A stretch of 64,000 nucleotides of DNA from Clostridia bacterium (GCA_017541305.1 JAFXZJ010000057.1:31566-95565), one strand, 5' to 3'. Positions 8,776 through 18,069 are shown, counted from the stretch's first letter. The notes: generated by a model from the sequence alone, not told the origin. A program made the numbers and translations.

Positions 8776-9903
8776 TCATGCCGCGAAGCGTTTTGAAAGC
8801 AGCTTCCACCAATAGCCGTAACCGTAAGGGAGCACGGTGTTCGAGGCGACAAGTGCGGTCGAGCCTATCGTTTCCCCGTTCTCACGGATCCGGAGAACGC
8901 CCACCTCGTCGCCCGCGCGTATCGGAGGCGACAGATCTGGATAAAGCTCATACTCCGTACAAAGAAGTGCGCTTTCGTTGCTTCGCATCAATCTTATTAT
9001 ACTATCTTTTGCGCTGACTTCCAAGAGGCATTCTTCACTGTTTTCCACATATACGTCAAAAACTCTCGTTCCCTTCCCGATCACGGTCACCGGAACAAAG
9101 CTTTCAAAGGCCAAGTCCATGAGTCTTGCCGCTTCATCAAACATCGGACGGCAGTTGAGCACCGCGCCTATGACACGCATACCGTTCCTTTCGGCTCCGA
9201 AAACGAGGCATCGTCCCGCCGCCATGGTATAGCCCGTCTTTATGCCGAAGGCGCCGTCATAGCTCCACAGCAGGCTGTTTTTGTTTTTGAACGACCGAAC
9301 CGCGCCGCCGGTCTCGGTGCGGTAATATTTGGTCGAAACGATCTGCGCAAAATCCTCGTTCTTCATTGCCTCGCGCGCGATAAGGCAGAGCTCGCGCGCG
9401 GTGGTCAAATGACCTTCCGCGCTGAGCCCGTTCGGGGTGATGAAATGCGTGCTTCTAAGTCCCATCGAATCAGCCCGCACGTTCATAAGCCCTACAAAAT
9501 CCTTGACCGATCCTCCTACGTGCACCGCAAGCGCCACCGCCGCGTCGTTGCCGGAGGCAAGCATCAGCCCATAGAGCAGATCGCGAACGGACAGCGACTC
9601 TCCCCGCTCAAGATACATCGACGAGCCCTCCGCGCCCACGGCTTCATCCGGGATCCCGACCATCTCGTCAAGCGCGCAGCTTTCCAGCGTCACAAGCGCC
9701 GTCATTATCTTGGTAGTGCTCGCCATGGGCAGACGAAGGTTCTCGTTTTTGCCGAAAAGCAGCCGTCCGCTTTCCGAGTCGATCAACGCAAAGGCGGAGG
9801 CCCGAACGTTCATCGCCGGTTCCGCCTTCGGGGCCGTCATAAGCATGAGCGTCATCACGGCCAGCAGCAGCGCGGCGCACGCTCTGATCCACAGCCGGTT
9901 CAT
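8776..9903 (-). CDS. dacF: D-alanyl-D-alanine carboxypeptidase (DacF type)
   Basis: A 375-aa serine-type penicillin-binding protein that trims the terminal D-Ala of peptidoglycan. A signal peptide occupies about residues 1-27. The active-site motifs are all present: STTK (about residue 61), SGND and KTGYT. A C-terminal beta domain and a hydrophobic/basic tail (YWWKLLSKR) fit membrane anchoring. The start overlaps the gerW stop (ATGA). Placement among sporulation genes fits DacF rather than vegetative DacA, but this is inference. Confidence 0.92.
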   Translation of the reverse strand: MNRLWIRACAALLLAVMTLMLMTAPKAEPAMNVRASAFALIDSESGRLLFGKNENLRLPMASTTKIMTALVTLESCALDEMVGIPDEAVGAEGSSMYLERGESLSVRDLLYGLMLASGNDAAVALAVHVGGSVKDFVGLMNVRADSMGLRSTHFITPNGLSAEGHLTTARELCLIAREAMKNEDFAQIVSTKYYRTETGGAVRSFKNKNSLLWSYDGAFGIKTGYTMAAGRCLVFGAERNGMRVIGAVLNCRPMFDEAARLMDLAFESFVPVTVIGKGTRVFDVYVENSEECLLEVSAKDSIIRLMRSNESALLCTEYELYPDLSPPIRAGDEVGVLRIRENGETIGSTALVASNTVLPYGYGYWWKLLSKRFAA

Positions 9904-10421
9904 TCAGCGCCTTCCTCATGCCCGTCGTATTCGGCGTCATGCTTCAACGACGCGCCTTCGGTTCCGGTCCGACTCGTGCGCGCGCTCCCACCGCATCCGC
10001 ATCTTCCGCGGGATCTTTTCCCGTCCGCTGAAAGCTCGGAAACGATCCTCTCCGCGGTCTCCATAACGTGAGGTATCATCTCTATCAGCCTGTCGGCGGG
10101 GCATTCCTGCTTTGCGGGCAGCACGCGCACCGCGCCTTGGGATACCGAAAGGAACGCGAGCGGCGTAAGGCTCATGCCCAGTGTGGACGCGCCTATGAAC
10201 GGGTATTTGCCGTTCGTTTCATCGAAGCGGTCCTTCTTGTCCGCGCACGCGGCTTCGTACTCTCCTCCGCCCACGAGCATACCGAGCGCGACCTTCGATA
10301 CGGGAAGTATCATCGTCTCGTCGTCCGTCATGATGGGCGTGCCGATCACGGTGTTCACGTCTGCAAGCGCCTTAATGTGCTCCATCGAAGTCTGCATAAT
10401 GTTTTCTATCGGGTGATTCAT
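9900..10421 (-). CDS. gerW: GerW-family sporulation protein (YtfJ)
   Basis: A 173-aa protein beginning MNHPIENIMQTSMEHIKALADVN, with the family's VIGTPIMTDDETMILPVSKV segment and a glycine-rich GASTLGMSLTP stretch. The GerW family is needed for normal spore germination in Bacillus. An AAGGAG site six bases upstream fixes the start. The C-terminal ~35 residues are rich in Gly, Arg and Glu, and appear less conserved. The start overlaps the stop of the DUF2953 gene, a pairing often seen in spore-formers. Confidence 0.92.
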   Translation of the reverse strand: MNHPIENIMQTSMEHIKALADVNTVIGTPIMTDDETMILPVSKVALGMLVGGGEYEAACADKKDRFDETNGKYPFIGASTLGMSLTPLAFLSVSQGAVRVLPAKQECPADRLIEMIPHVMETAERIVSELSADGKRSRGRCGCGGSARTSRTGTEGASLKHDAEYDGHEEGAE

Positions 10422-10933
10422 ACTGTTCTCCTTCTTGATAATATTACTTCTCTTATAAGTCTGCCCGAGCTTATGCAAACGATACCTTCCACATACAGGT
10501 CGAATACCGATCTTTTCAGCTCGGGGACAATGCTCACTTCGGGTCTTTTGCCGGTCAGCACCGCGGCGGCGCTAACAAAAAGCATTTGAAGCGCGCCCGC
10601 GCAGATCACCCCCAGATCGGGCCTTTCGGCGATCCCCACAGCGCCCTTAACGCGCGCCAGCTTAACTTTAAGCGCGTTTACGAACCTTATCCCGCGCCCG
10701 CGCTTCCTTCTTTTTTTGAGTTTTTTCGTCCTGCCTCCGTCAAGCAAGAGCTCCGCGCCGCCTTCCAGCGAGAAAGAAAGCGAATACTCGACGTATAACG
10801 GCAGGAGCTTGGGTATTATATCCAGCCCGAAGCTGCCATGGAGCTTAAACCCGCAAAGCGCCGCCGTTATGTGAACGCTTCTTTTGAAAAGCAGACTGAG
10901 TGCAATTATCACGACTGTCTTGAAAACGGACAA
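10418..10933 (-). CDS. DUF2953 membrane protein
   Basis: About 171 aa with an N-terminal hydrophobic segment, a basic middle (KKLKKRRKRGRG) and a second hydrophobic stretch near residue 115. DUF2953 proteins occur beside gerW in spore-formers; no reaction is known. I chose a TTG start at 10933 because GGGGAGG lies 7 bases upstream; an ATG 22 codons earlier (10999) has no good site and would reach into the ruvC promoter region. The family assignment rests on gene context and weak pattern recognition. Confidence 0.6.
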   Translation of the reverse strand: MSVFKTVVIIALSLLFKRSVHITAALCGFKLHGSFGLDIIPKLLPLYVEYSLSFSLEGGAELLLDGGRTKKLKKRRKRGRGIRFVNALKVKLARVKGAVGIAERPDLGVICAGALQMLFVSAAAVLTGKRPEVSIVPELKRSVFDLYVEGIVCISSGRLIREVILSRRRTV

Positions 10934-10978
10934 GGGCGCTTCCTCCCCAATTATTTGAATATAGTTTGCTTCATAAGC

Positions 10979-11007
10979 TTGAAAAATATTTGTTTTCATG
11001 TTAATAT
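10979..11007 (+). promoter_or_regulatory. Possible sigma-A promoter of ruvCAB
   Basis: TTGAAA and TAATAT are separated by 17 bases, about 30 bases before ruvC. A TATAAT at 11018 is too close to the GAGGAG ribosome site to serve as its -10. The match is moderate. Confidence 0.4.
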
Positions 11008-11037
11008 AAAGATGGATTATAATGAGGAGATTATGGG

Positions 11038-11535
11038 ATGATCATTCTTGGCATCGATCCGGGCTATGCGATCCTCGGCTACGGTCTGGTTAAGTACGAC
11101 CGCGGCAGTCTGACCGTGCTCGATTACGGCGTGATCGAGACCAAGCCCGACAAGACCTTTCCCGAAAGGCTCGAAATACTTCATCGCGGTATGCAGCTCC
11201 TTATCGAAAGGTTCAAGCCCGATCATATCGCGTTCGAGGAGCTTTTCTTCTATCACAACGCAAAGACGGTCATTCCCGTTGCCGCCGGACGCGGCGTGGC
11301 GCTGCTTGCCGCGCAGGAGGCGGGGCTCCCCCTATATGAGTACACGCCAATGCAGATAAAGCTTTCCGTCACGGGCGACGGTCATGCCGAAAAACAGCAG
11401 GTGCAGACAATGGTCAAGCTTCTTTTGAAGCTGCAGAAGGTCCCCAAGCCCGACGACGCGGCTGACGCCCTGGGCGCCGCCATATGCCACGCGAGCAATC
11501 TGGGGCCCGCATCGGAGGAATTCAGGATAAAATAA
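11038..11535 (+). CDS. ruvC: Holliday junction resolvase RuvC
   Basis: A 165-aa endonuclease that cuts Holliday junctions. Catalytic acidic residues are visible in GIDPGYA (D7), AFEELFF (about E67) and DDAADALG near the C-terminus. A GAGGAG site precedes the ATG. The stop TAA shares a base with the ruvA start (TAATG), so translation is coupled. Confidence 0.97.
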   Translation: MIILGIDPGYAILGYGLVKYDRGSLTVLDYGVIETKPDKTFPERLEILHRGMQLLIERFKPDHIAFEELFFYHNAKTVIPVAAGRGVALLAAQEAGLPLYEYTPMQIKLSVTGDGHAEKQQVQTMVKLLLKLQKVPKPDDAADALGAAICHASNLGPASEEFRIK

Positions 11536-12125
11536 TGTACGCGCATATCAAAGGCATAATCGATTCGGTCACATTGGACCGTGCAGTCATCGAAGCAAAC
11601 GGCGTGGGTTACGAGCTTTTCTGCAGCTCGCTCACCCTGCGCGAGCTCCTGCCGGGCAGGCAGGCAAAGCTCTATTCGCATTTCCACGTTGCACAGGACG
11701 CCGTGGCGCTTTACGGATTCCGCTCGGAGGAAGAGCGCGCAATGTTCCGCAAGCTGATAGGCGTATCGCGCATCGGGCCCAAGGTGGCGCTGAACGTGCT
11801 TTCCGTGCTCACTCCCGAGGACGTTTCGCTGGCCGTCATCACCGATAACGCCGCCGCGTTCGACCGGGTGCAGGGCATGGGCAGGAAGACCGCCGCGCGC
11901 GTTATACTGGAGCTTAAAGAAAAGGTCGAGGCCGCCGAGATGGTCGGTGCGGGCGGAAAGAAAGACGAAGGCTCGTCCTCGGCAATACGCACGGAGGCCA
12001 TAGCTGCGCTGGTTTCGCTGGGCTATGACGGCGCTCTTGCAGGCAGGGTCGTTGCCGACCTTCCCGAAAAGGACAGTGTCGAGGACATGATCAAGGCCGC
12101 ACTCAGGGAGATTTCAAAGAGATAA
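11535..12125 (+). CDS. ruvA: Holliday junction helicase subunit RuvA
   Basis: A 196-aa DNA-binding subunit that loads RuvB on four-way junctions. It has the N-terminal OB fold (MYAHIKGIID), two helix-hairpin-helix segments (IGPKVALNVL and GMGRKTAARVILELK) and the C-terminal RuvB-binding domain (TEAIAALVSLGYD). The start was placed at MYAHIKG, which overlaps the ruvC stop by one base; an upstream in-frame ATG would add 17 atypical residues. Confidence 0.97.
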   Translation: MYAHIKGIIDSVTLDRAVIEANGVGYELFCSSLTLRELLPGRQAKLYSHFHVAQDAVALYGFRSEEERAMFRKLIGVSRIGPKVALNVLSVLTPEDVSLAVITDNAAAFDRVQGMGRKTAARVILELKEKVEAAEMVGAGGKKDEGSSSAIRTEAIAALVSLGYDGALAGRVVADLPEKDSVEDMIKAALREISKR

Positions 12126-12128
12126 GCA

Positions 12129-13166
12129 ATGGATTTCGAAGAAAGAATCATCTCTTCCTCTTTTCAGGAGGAGGACGAAAAAATAGAATACAGTCTGCGG
12201 CCCAAATTCCTTAACGAATACATAGGTCAAAGCAAGGTCAAGGAGCACGTGAGCGTCTATATCCACGCGGCGAAGCTGCGCGGCGAAGCGCTCGATCACG
12301 TGCTGCTCTACGGCCCGCCGGGTCTTGGAAAGACCACTCTGGCCTCCATAATCTCAAACGAGATGGGCGGCAAGCTTTCCGTCACCAGCGGCCCCGCGAT
12401 CACCCACAGCCGTGACCTTGCCGCGATACTTTCCAACATCAACGAGGGCGACATACTCTTCATCGACGAGATACACAGGCTTAACGCCTCCGTTGAGGAG
12501 ATACTCTACCCCGCCATGGAGGATTTCGCTTACGATATCGTCATCGGCAAGGGCCCCGGCGCGCGCTCGATACGAATGGAGCTTCCCAAGTTCACGCTCG
12601 TCGGCGCCACCACAAGGCTGGGGCTTTTGACCTCGCCCCTTCGCGACCGCTTCGGCATAAAGGAACAGCTTGAGCTGTATTCGCCGGAGGATCTTAAGGA
12701 GATAATCGTGCGCAGCGCGGGCATACTCGGCGTGGATATCACCGAAGACGGCGCGCTTGAGATCGCCTCCCGTTCAAGGGGCACTCCGCGCGTTGCCAAT
12801 CGGCTGCTCAAGCGCGTGCGCGATTTTGCGCAGGTCAAGGGAAGCGGCGTGATCGACTGCGATACCGCAATGCGCGGGCTGGATATGTTAGGCGTGGACG
12901 AGCTGGGGCTCGATTCCGTCGACAGGCGCATGCTCGACGCCATGATAACCAAGTTTCGCGGAAGGCCCGTGGGGCTCGACACCATCGCCGCGTCGACCGG
13001 CGAAGACGCGACTACGATCGAGGACGTTTACGAGCCCTATCTTATGCAGCTTGGATTCATTGCAAGGACCCCGCGCGGCCGCATACTGATGCCCGGTGCA
13101 TATGAGCATATGGGCTATCCCGTGCCGCAGGACATGAACAACAATCAACAATCATTTTTCAATTGA
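12129..13166 (+). CDS. ruvB: Holliday junction helicase motor RuvB
   Basis: A 345-aa AAA+ ATPase driving branch migration. Walker A is GPPGLGKTT (about residues 62-70), Walker B FIDEIHR, sensor 1 VGATTR, and the C-terminal winged-helix domain carries RTPRGR. The gene starts 3 bp after ruvA, completing ruvCAB. Confidence 0.98.
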   Translation: MDFEERIISSSFQEEDEKIEYSLRPKFLNEYIGQSKVKEHVSVYIHAAKLRGEALDHVLLYGPPGLGKTTLASIISNEMGGKLSVTSGPAITHSRDLAAILSNINEGDILFIDEIHRLNASVEEILYPAMEDFAYDIVIGKGPGARSIRMELPKFTLVGATTRLGLLTSPLRDRFGIKEQLELYSPEDLKEIIVRSAGILGVDITEDGALEIASRSRGTPRVANRLLKRVRDFAQVKGSGVIDCDTAMRGLDMLGVDELGLDSVDRRMLDAMITKFRGRPVGLDTIAASTGEDATTIEDVYEPYLMQLGFIARTPRGRILMPGAYEHMGYPVPQDMNNNQQSFFN

Positions 13167-13181
13167 TCTGGAGGGATCTGT

Positions 13182-14150
13182 ATGTTTGGAAGAAAGGCAA
13201 AGGAGCTTAAGGAGCAGCTTGATAAAAGCGGCGCCGAAAACGAACAGCTCAGGAAGCGCGTTGAAGAGCTTGAGGCCGAGGTCAAAAAGCTCAGGGATCA
13301 GGAGGAGCTGGTCGTGCGCGCGATCACCGAGGCGAACCGCACCGCAAACCGCATCGAGCGCGAGGCGAACGACAAGCGTGACGAGCTTGTGGCCGAGGCC
13401 GAGGACAGAGTGCGCGACGCAAAGGATAAGGCGAGCGACATCATGCAGAAGGCCGACGAGGACGCTCAGAACGTGCGCAGGGAAGCCGACGATTACTCCG
13501 AGAACGTACGCACCGACGCGAACATTTACGTCGAGCGCACCATTTTCGCCTCCCAATCCGAGGTGCGCAAGCGCGAGGACGTCGTTAAGGAAATGAACGA
13601 GATGCTCAGGAAGACCACCGCCTATCTTAACGAGCAGACCGAGGCCTTCAACGCCATGCTCAAATCCGTGATCGACGAAAACGAGGAGCAGTCCAAGGAG
13701 ATATGCAAGGACGTCAACAAATGCTCCTGCTCCTGCAAGGACTGCAAGAATCCCTGCGAGAACAAGAAGGACGACGACGGAGAGGACGAGGATGAGGACG
13801 GCGGCGAAGGCGAAGAGACCGAAGCCGAAGCCGTGAGCGAGCCCGAACCCGAGCCCGCCGAAACGCCCTCGGAGGACGCGGCGGCTTTCCTTGACGGCGA
13901 CGAGCCCGTTGACCCCTCCAAGCTTCCCGAGGATTATAAGGATCCCGCCGAGCTCATGAAGAACATCTATTATCTGCAGAAGCGCGATATCCCCAATATC
14001 AGCCTCTTCCCCGGCGTTTCCGAAAAGCAGGAGCTGAGCGATCCCGTTCCCGAGGGCGGCATAAGCTTTGAGGATCAGATGAACAAGCCCGAAAAGCCCC
14101 ATGAGGCGACGCTTGAGGAGCTTGTTGCCGAGATAATCCCCGCTTCCTGA
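13182..14150 (+). CDS. Acidic coiled-coil protein with a Cys cluster
   Basis: A 322-aa protein I do not recognise. Residues about 4-165 are a long heptad-rich coiled coil resembling DivIVA- or SMC-like helices. Near residues 184-195 is a dense cysteine cluster, CSCSCKDCKNPC. Residues about 196-235 are almost entirely Asp/Glu, then a Pro-rich tail follows. There is no signal peptide. It lies 15 bp after ruvB with its own GGAGG site and may be cotranscribed. A cytoskeletal or cell-division role is only a guess; the cysteines might bind a metal. Confidence 0.8.
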   Translation: MFGRKAKELKEQLDKSGAENEQLRKRVEELEAEVKKLRDQEELVVRAITEANRTANRIEREANDKRDELVAEAEDRVRDAKDKASDIMQKADEDAQNVRREADDYSENVRTDANIYVERTIFASQSEVRKREDVVKEMNEMLRKTTAYLNEQTEAFNAMLKSVIDENEEQSKEICKDVNKCSCSCKDCKNPCENKKDDDGEDEDEDGGEGEETEAEAVSEPEPEPAETPSEDAAAFLDGDEPVDPSKLPEDYKDPAELMKNIYYLQKRDIPNISLFPGVSEKQELSDPVPEGGISFEDQMNKPEKPHEATLEELVAEIIPAS

Positions 14151-14182
14151 TAAATCCCAAGGTATATTTCAGCCTCGGCCCG

Positions 14183-14211
14183 TTGACATATTCGCGGGTC
14201 GAGGTTATAAT
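14183..14211 (+). promoter_or_regulatory. Consensus sigma-A promoter of proS
   Basis: TTGACA, a 17-base spacer and TATAAT match the vegetative consensus exactly, 46 bases before the proS ATG at 14257. Confidence 0.9.
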
Positions 14212-14256
14212 TTGCAAAGCTTTGTTTTTCTAACATTATTTTTCAGAGGTAAACAT

Positions 14257-15996
14257 ATGAAGGTCAAAAACATACTCGGCGAAAGGTTCAAGGAGCGCGC
14301 TTTCGATATCGAGAGCCAGAACCTTATGACCCGCGGCGGTTACATGAAGCAGGTCGGCAACGGCATCTATTCGCTCTTCACCCCCGCCAAGCGCATTCAG
14401 AACAAGATCGAAGCCATACTCCGCGAGGAGATGGACGCCATAGACGGTCAGGAGGTGCTCTTCCCCGTCGTAATGCCCGCCACACTTTGGCAGTCCTCGG
14501 GCAGGTACGATTCCATTGGAAGCGAGCTTCTTCGCTTCAAGGACCGCTCCGGCGCCGACATGGTGCTTGGCATGACCCACGAGGAAGCGGCCGTGCAGAT
14601 GGCCATGAACGTTGCGGGCACCTATCAGAAGTACCCCTTCATGATCTATCAGATACAGACCAAGTTCCGCGACGAGCCCAGGGCCCGCGGCGGCCTCATC
14701 CGCGTTCGCGAATTCACAATGAAGGACGCTTATTCCTTCCATACCTCTCAGGAGGATCTGGATCGTTATTACGAGCGCGCCTACCGCGCATACGAGCGCA
14801 TTTACGCCCGCGCCGGCGTGCCCGAGGTCATCGCCGTCAAATCCGATTCCGGCATGATGGGCGGCAAGGTGAGCCACGAATACATGCTCCTCACCGATAT
14901 CGGCGAGGATACCATCGTCACCTGCCCCGAGTGCGGCTTCCGCGCCAATATGGAGGCCTGCGATAATATCATCGAGAACGTTTCCGATCCCGAGCTCATG
15001 CCCCTTGAAGAAGTATTCACCGGCGACGCCAAAACCATTGACGAGGTCGCTTCCCTTCTCGGCATAACGAACGACAAGACCTGCAAGGCGATCGTCTACC
15101 AGAGGAACGAGGATGATTCCTACGTGCTCGTGTTCTGCCGCGGCGATCTCGAACTGAACGAGACCAAGCTCACCAATTATCTGAAGTCCAAGATACATCC
15201 CGCAGTGGATATCGAAAACGCCAACCTTGCCGCCGGCAATATCGGCCCCGTTGGCCTTGATACCAAGGCGACCGTGCTCTATGACCGCTCGCTCGTCGGC
15301 TGCACCAACCTTGTCTGCGGCGCGAACAAGGCCGAGTATCATATCAAGGGCTTCACGCCCTCGCGCGATCTGCCCGGGAACACGCAGTTCGTCGACCTCA
15401 CCAAGGCCGTGGCCGGCGGTATCTGCCCCAAGTGTGGCAAGCGCTCCCTCAGCATCAGCCGCGGTATCGAGGTTGGCAATATCTTCCAGCTCGGCACCCG
15501 TTACACCGAAGCCATGGGCATGACCTATGACACCGAAAACGGCGAGCGCAAGAACCCCATCATGGGCTGCTACGGCATCGGCGTCGGGCGCCTTATCGCC
15601 TCCGTCTGTGAAGCGCACCATGATGATTACGGTCCCTTGTGGCCTATCACCATCGCGCCCTGGCAGGTGGAGATCTGCGCTCTGCGCGCAAACGACGAAA
15701 ACGTGAAGGCCGCCGCCGACAAGCTCTATAAGGAGCTCGAGGACGCCGGCGTGGAAGTCCTGTATGACGACCGCTCAGTTTCCGCCGGATTCATGTTCTC
15801 CGACGCCGATCTTCTTGGCGCGCCCATCCGTGTCGTCATCAGCCCCAAGGCCATCGCCCGCGGCTGTTTCGAGCTTAACGCCCGCGATAAGTCCTTCGGA
15901 GGCGACGTTGCGATCGCAGACGCTAAGGAAGCCGTTATCGCAAAGATCCGCGAGCTGACCGAGGCCGTCAACGCCAAGGTGCCTGAGAGGATGTAA
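14257..15996 (+). CDS. proS: Prolyl-tRNA synthetase
   Basis: A 579-aa class II enzyme that charges tRNA-Pro. Motif 2 (TKFRDEPRARGGLIRVREF) and motif 3 (GIGVGRLI) are visible. Between them lies the YbaK-like editing insertion of the bacterial long form, flanked by CPECGF and CPKCGK pairs. The C-terminal anticodon domain begins near residue 465 (PLWPITIAPWQVE). The start MKVKNILGE follows an AGAGG site; a further upstream ATG would fall in the -10 leader. A strong terminator follows. Confidence 0.97.
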   Translation: MKVKNILGERFKERAFDIESQNLMTRGGYMKQVGNGIYSLFTPAKRIQNKIEAILREEMDAIDGQEVLFPVVMPATLWQSSGRYDSIGSELLRFKDRSGADMVLGMTHEEAAVQMAMNVAGTYQKYPFMIYQIQTKFRDEPRARGGLIRVREFTMKDAYSFHTSQEDLDRYYERAYRAYERIYARAGVPEVIAVKSDSGMMGGKVSHEYMLLTDIGEDTIVTCPECGFRANMEACDNIIENVSDPELMPLEEVFTGDAKTIDEVASLLGITNDKTCKAIVYQRNEDDSYVLVFCRGDLELNETKLTNYLKSKIHPAVDIENANLAAGNIGPVGLDTKATVLYDRSLVGCTNLVCGANKAEYHIKGFTPSRDLPGNTQFVDLTKAVAGGICPKCGKRSLSISRGIEVGNIFQLGTRYTEAMGMTYDTENGERKNPIMGCYGIGVGRLIASVCEAHHDDYGPLWPITIAPWQVEICALRANDENVKAAADKLYKELEDAGVEVLYDDRSVSAGFMFSDADLLGAPIRVVISPKAIARGCFELNARDKSFGGDVAIADAKEAVIAKIRELTEAVNAKVPERM

Positions 15997-16008
15997 AAAA
16001 TCGCATGC

Positions 16009-16036
16009 AAAAAGCACGCTTAAAAGCGTGCTTTTT
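16009..16036. terminator. Bidirectional terminator after proS
   Basis: The hairpin arms AGCACGCT/AGCGTGCT are flanked by A-runs on one side and T-runs on the other, so it can serve proS and the convergent DUF4358 gene. Confidence 0.9.
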
Positions 16037-16054
16037 TGATTTTCGGAAGCGCCG

Positions 16055-16591
16055 TTAACCTATGCTTTCCATAAACGCGTTCCTGACGTCATAGGCGTTT
16101 TCGCTGACGATAAGCACCGCGCAGCGGCCCTCGGAGAAAACCTCCGCCTTGTTGAGCGCTTTAGCCAATGCGGGCTCGTATGCGTCGTAAAGGGCCTTTC
16201 TTTTTTCAACGTGAGTCCTGAGCATATCCACGGCGGTCTTCACATCGGCCTGATCCTTGAGCACGATAACGACGATCTCATCGGCGCTCTTGCTCCCGTC
16301 GGCAGCGAAAAGCATAAGGAAATCCTTGACCTTGCCGTAATCGATATCGCAAACGTAAGCCAATTCGCTCTCGGGATCGTCATCGCTCGAGCTTGCGTAA
16401 CTGAGCTCGGTCTTGCCGTTATGCGCGGCTCTCAAGGTCTCCGCCAGATCGAACATGCTTTGGGTCGGTTCTTCCGTGATCTGCGTTTGAACGGGTTCTT
16501 CGGTGATCTCCGGCGCAGACGGCTCCCCGCCGCATCCCAGAACGAAAGCCGAAGCAAGGACAGTTATCAGTAATATAACAAACTTTTTCAT
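16055..16591 (-). CDS. DUF4358 lipoprotein
   Basis: A 178-aa protein with a signal peptide and lipobox (FVLGC, Cys at about residue 20), followed by a Thr/Glu/Pro linker (residues 25-45) and a small alpha/beta domain with the DUF4358-like pattern of a Lys/Asp strand (EIVVIVLKD) and a C-terminal VLIVSENA. It is expected on the outer face of the membrane. It follows the transglutaminase gene by 2 bp and is probably in its operon. A paralogue lies at 50279-50761. Function unknown. Confidence 0.8.
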   Translation of the reverse strand: MKKFVILLITVLASAFVLGCGGEPSAPEITEEPVQTQITEEPTQSMFDLAETLRAAHNGKTELSYASSSDDDPESELAYVCDIDYGKVKDFLMLFAADGSKSADEIVVIVLKDQADVKTAVDMLRTHVEKRKALYDAYEPALAKALNKAEVFSEGRCAVLIVSENAYDVRNAFMESIG

Positions 16592-16593
16592 TT

Positions 16594-17781
16594 TCAGCCC
16601 ACCCTCAGTACGTGATCGTCATCGTACAAGTCGGAAGGAGAATACAGATCTCCGAACGCCTTTTCAAGCGCTTCCTCGGCGGTCTCCAGGGTCTCCTCAT
16701 CTATCACATCCTCGATAGTGTCGGAGATACGCGTGACGAACATGCAGAGCGTGTACTGTCCTTCGCCTTCCGCCCAGTAATGATCGAACGATATTTCGTC
16801 GCTGCCCGAATTGATGATCTCCTCAATCCTGTTTACCATATAGACCGCCAACGCCTCGTCGTCCTTCCCAATGTCTTTCAGTATGCAGGCAAAAACGCTT
16901 TCGTTCGCTTTGACCTTGTCCATAACGAGCTCGGGCAGCGAGCAGATATCGTCGAGCTGCACGGCGTTCTGCAGGGCGTAGCTGTATTTCTTTCCCTTCG
17001 CCTTGGGGAAGAAATCCTTGTTCCAATCGTGATCCTGCTCGAATGCGGCGTCGTCGAGATTAAAATGCCTGTAAGCGCAGTCGGAATCGAAATAGCAGTC
17101 GACGTGATACCACTCGTCATCAAGCTTCACAAGATCCCACGAATGGGTGAGGCTGGTATCGTGTACGACCATGCATTCCATGCCGAGCATCTGCATCAAA
17201 AGGCGGAAAGTCGTCGCATAGCCGACGCATACCGCGCTCTTGTATTTCAGAACGCCGAAAGGCTCGTCGCTGCTCTCGGACGAAGTGGGGATGACGGTGA
17301 GCATGCCGAGCTCGCTGTTGATGTTGTTCGTGAGCCATTCGTAAACGGCCTTTTCCTTGTCGTAGGAGGTCATGTTCTTCTTGATAAGCTTGTCAAGAAG
17401 ATCCGATGCCATCTTGAGGGTCTCCTTCTGACGGTCGTCGAGGCCCTCGGATGAGCCGGACTTATAGGCGTCCGAAACGGCGCTCGTATCCCTGATCCAG
17501 TAATCGTTCGCTATGCAAACATCGTTCTCCTGTGCGACGTCTTCGCCCACGGAAAGCTTCGTTTTGACGTCCTCGACGACCGCAGAGAGCTCATCGAGAT
17601 CTTCGCCGACGGTCTTTACGGAGACCTTAGTGGTCTCAGACGTCTGCGAGATCATCTCAAGAGATGCGGCAAGCTTGTTCACGTTCACGTATGAGAGCGC
17701 GCCCACCGCGGCGGCTCCGAACGAAGCGATCAAAAGCAAAGCCGAGAGTATTACGGTAAGTATTTTTGTTGATTTTTTCAT
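16594..17781 (-). CDS. Transglutaminase-like membrane-anchored protein
   Basis: A 395-aa protein with an N-terminal membrane anchor (residues about 6-30), a short coiled coil, and a transglutaminase-core domain. The catalytic triad is visible: Cys in SAVCVGYA, His in THSWDLV and Asp in YHVDCYFD. Such domains act as proteases or cross-linking enzymes at the cell surface; the substrate is unknown. AGAGG lies upstream of the ATG. It precedes the DUF4358 lipoprotein by 2 bp. Confidence 0.88.
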   Translation of the reverse strand: MKKSTKILTVILSALLLIASFGAAAVGALSYVNVNKLAASLEMISQTSETTKVSVKTVGEDLDELSAVVEDVKTKLSVGEDVAQENDVCIANDYWIRDTSAVSDAYKSGSSEGLDDRQKETLKMASDLLDKLIKKNMTSYDKEKAVYEWLTNNINSELGMLTVIPTSSESSDEPFGVLKYKSAVCVGYATTFRLLMQMLGMECMVVHDTSLTHSWDLVKLDDEWYHVDCYFDSDCAYRHFNLDDAAFEQDHDWNKDFFPKAKGKKYSYALQNAVQLDDICSLPELVMDKVKANESVFACILKDIGKDDEALAVYMVNRIEEIINSGSDEISFDHYWAEGEGQYTLCMFVTRISDTIEDVIDEETLETAEEALEKAFGDLYSPSDLYDDDHVLRVG

Positions 17782-17915
17782 ATGTTTACCTCTGTAAAGT
17801 TATTTTTTCCCAAAGCCATGTTATTATAAGACTGTCGATCCGAATAGTCAACGGGTTCTTTAGCCGTACAAATAATATTTTCCTTTACCGTATCACGCCG
17901 GGCCGAAAAAAGGAG

Positions 17916-17944
17916 TTGTAATGGAACTGCATATGTGCTATAAT
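17916..17944 (+). promoter_or_regulatory. Promoter of tRNA-Arg
   Basis: TTGTAA, 17 bases, TATAAT, ending 10 bases before the mature tRNA 5' end. Confidence 0.75.
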
Positions 17945-17954
17945 TTCCAAGCGT

Positions 17955-18031
17955 GCACCCGTAGCTCACCCGGATAGAGCGTATGCCTCCGGAGCATAAG
18001 GCAGTGGGTTCGAGTCCCGCCGGGTGCGCCA
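17955..18031 (+). tRNA. tRNA-Arg (anticodon CCG)
   Basis: A 77-nt cloverleaf including an encoded CCA. The acceptor arms GCACCCG/CGGGTGC pair fully, the anticodon stem is TATGC/GCATA around the loop CTCCGGA, and the T arm has TTCGAGT. The anticodon CCG reads CGG. The CCA end is also the beginning of a 19-bp inverted repeat. Confidence 0.96.
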
Positions 18032-18069
18032 ATCCAAAGGGGGAAGCAACGCTTCCCCCTTTGGATTGG
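18029..18069. repeat. 19-bp perfect inverted repeat overlapping the tRNA CCA end
   Basis: Arms of 19 bases, from CCAATCC to GAAGC and its exact complement, surround a 3-base loop. No T-run follows, so it is not a classic terminator. It uses the tRNA's own CCA as the arm start. Confidence 0.85.

Noticed and set aside
11018-11023. TATAAT just before ruvC as its -10
   Set aside because: Transcription from it would begin at or after the ribosome binding site.
13152-14102. 316-codon hydrophobic open frame antisense to the coiled-coil gene
   Set aside because: The Leu/Val-rich sequence is the complement of Glu/Asp/Lys codons in the real gene.
14236-15621. 461-codon open frame antisense to proS, rich in Gly, Ala and Val
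   Set aside because: A by-product of GC-rich codon use in proS; no ribosome site and no recognisable domain.
18029-18069. Terminator of tRNA-Arg
   Set aside because: The hairpin is strong but lacks a T-run and would include the tRNA's CCA end; listed as a repeat instead.
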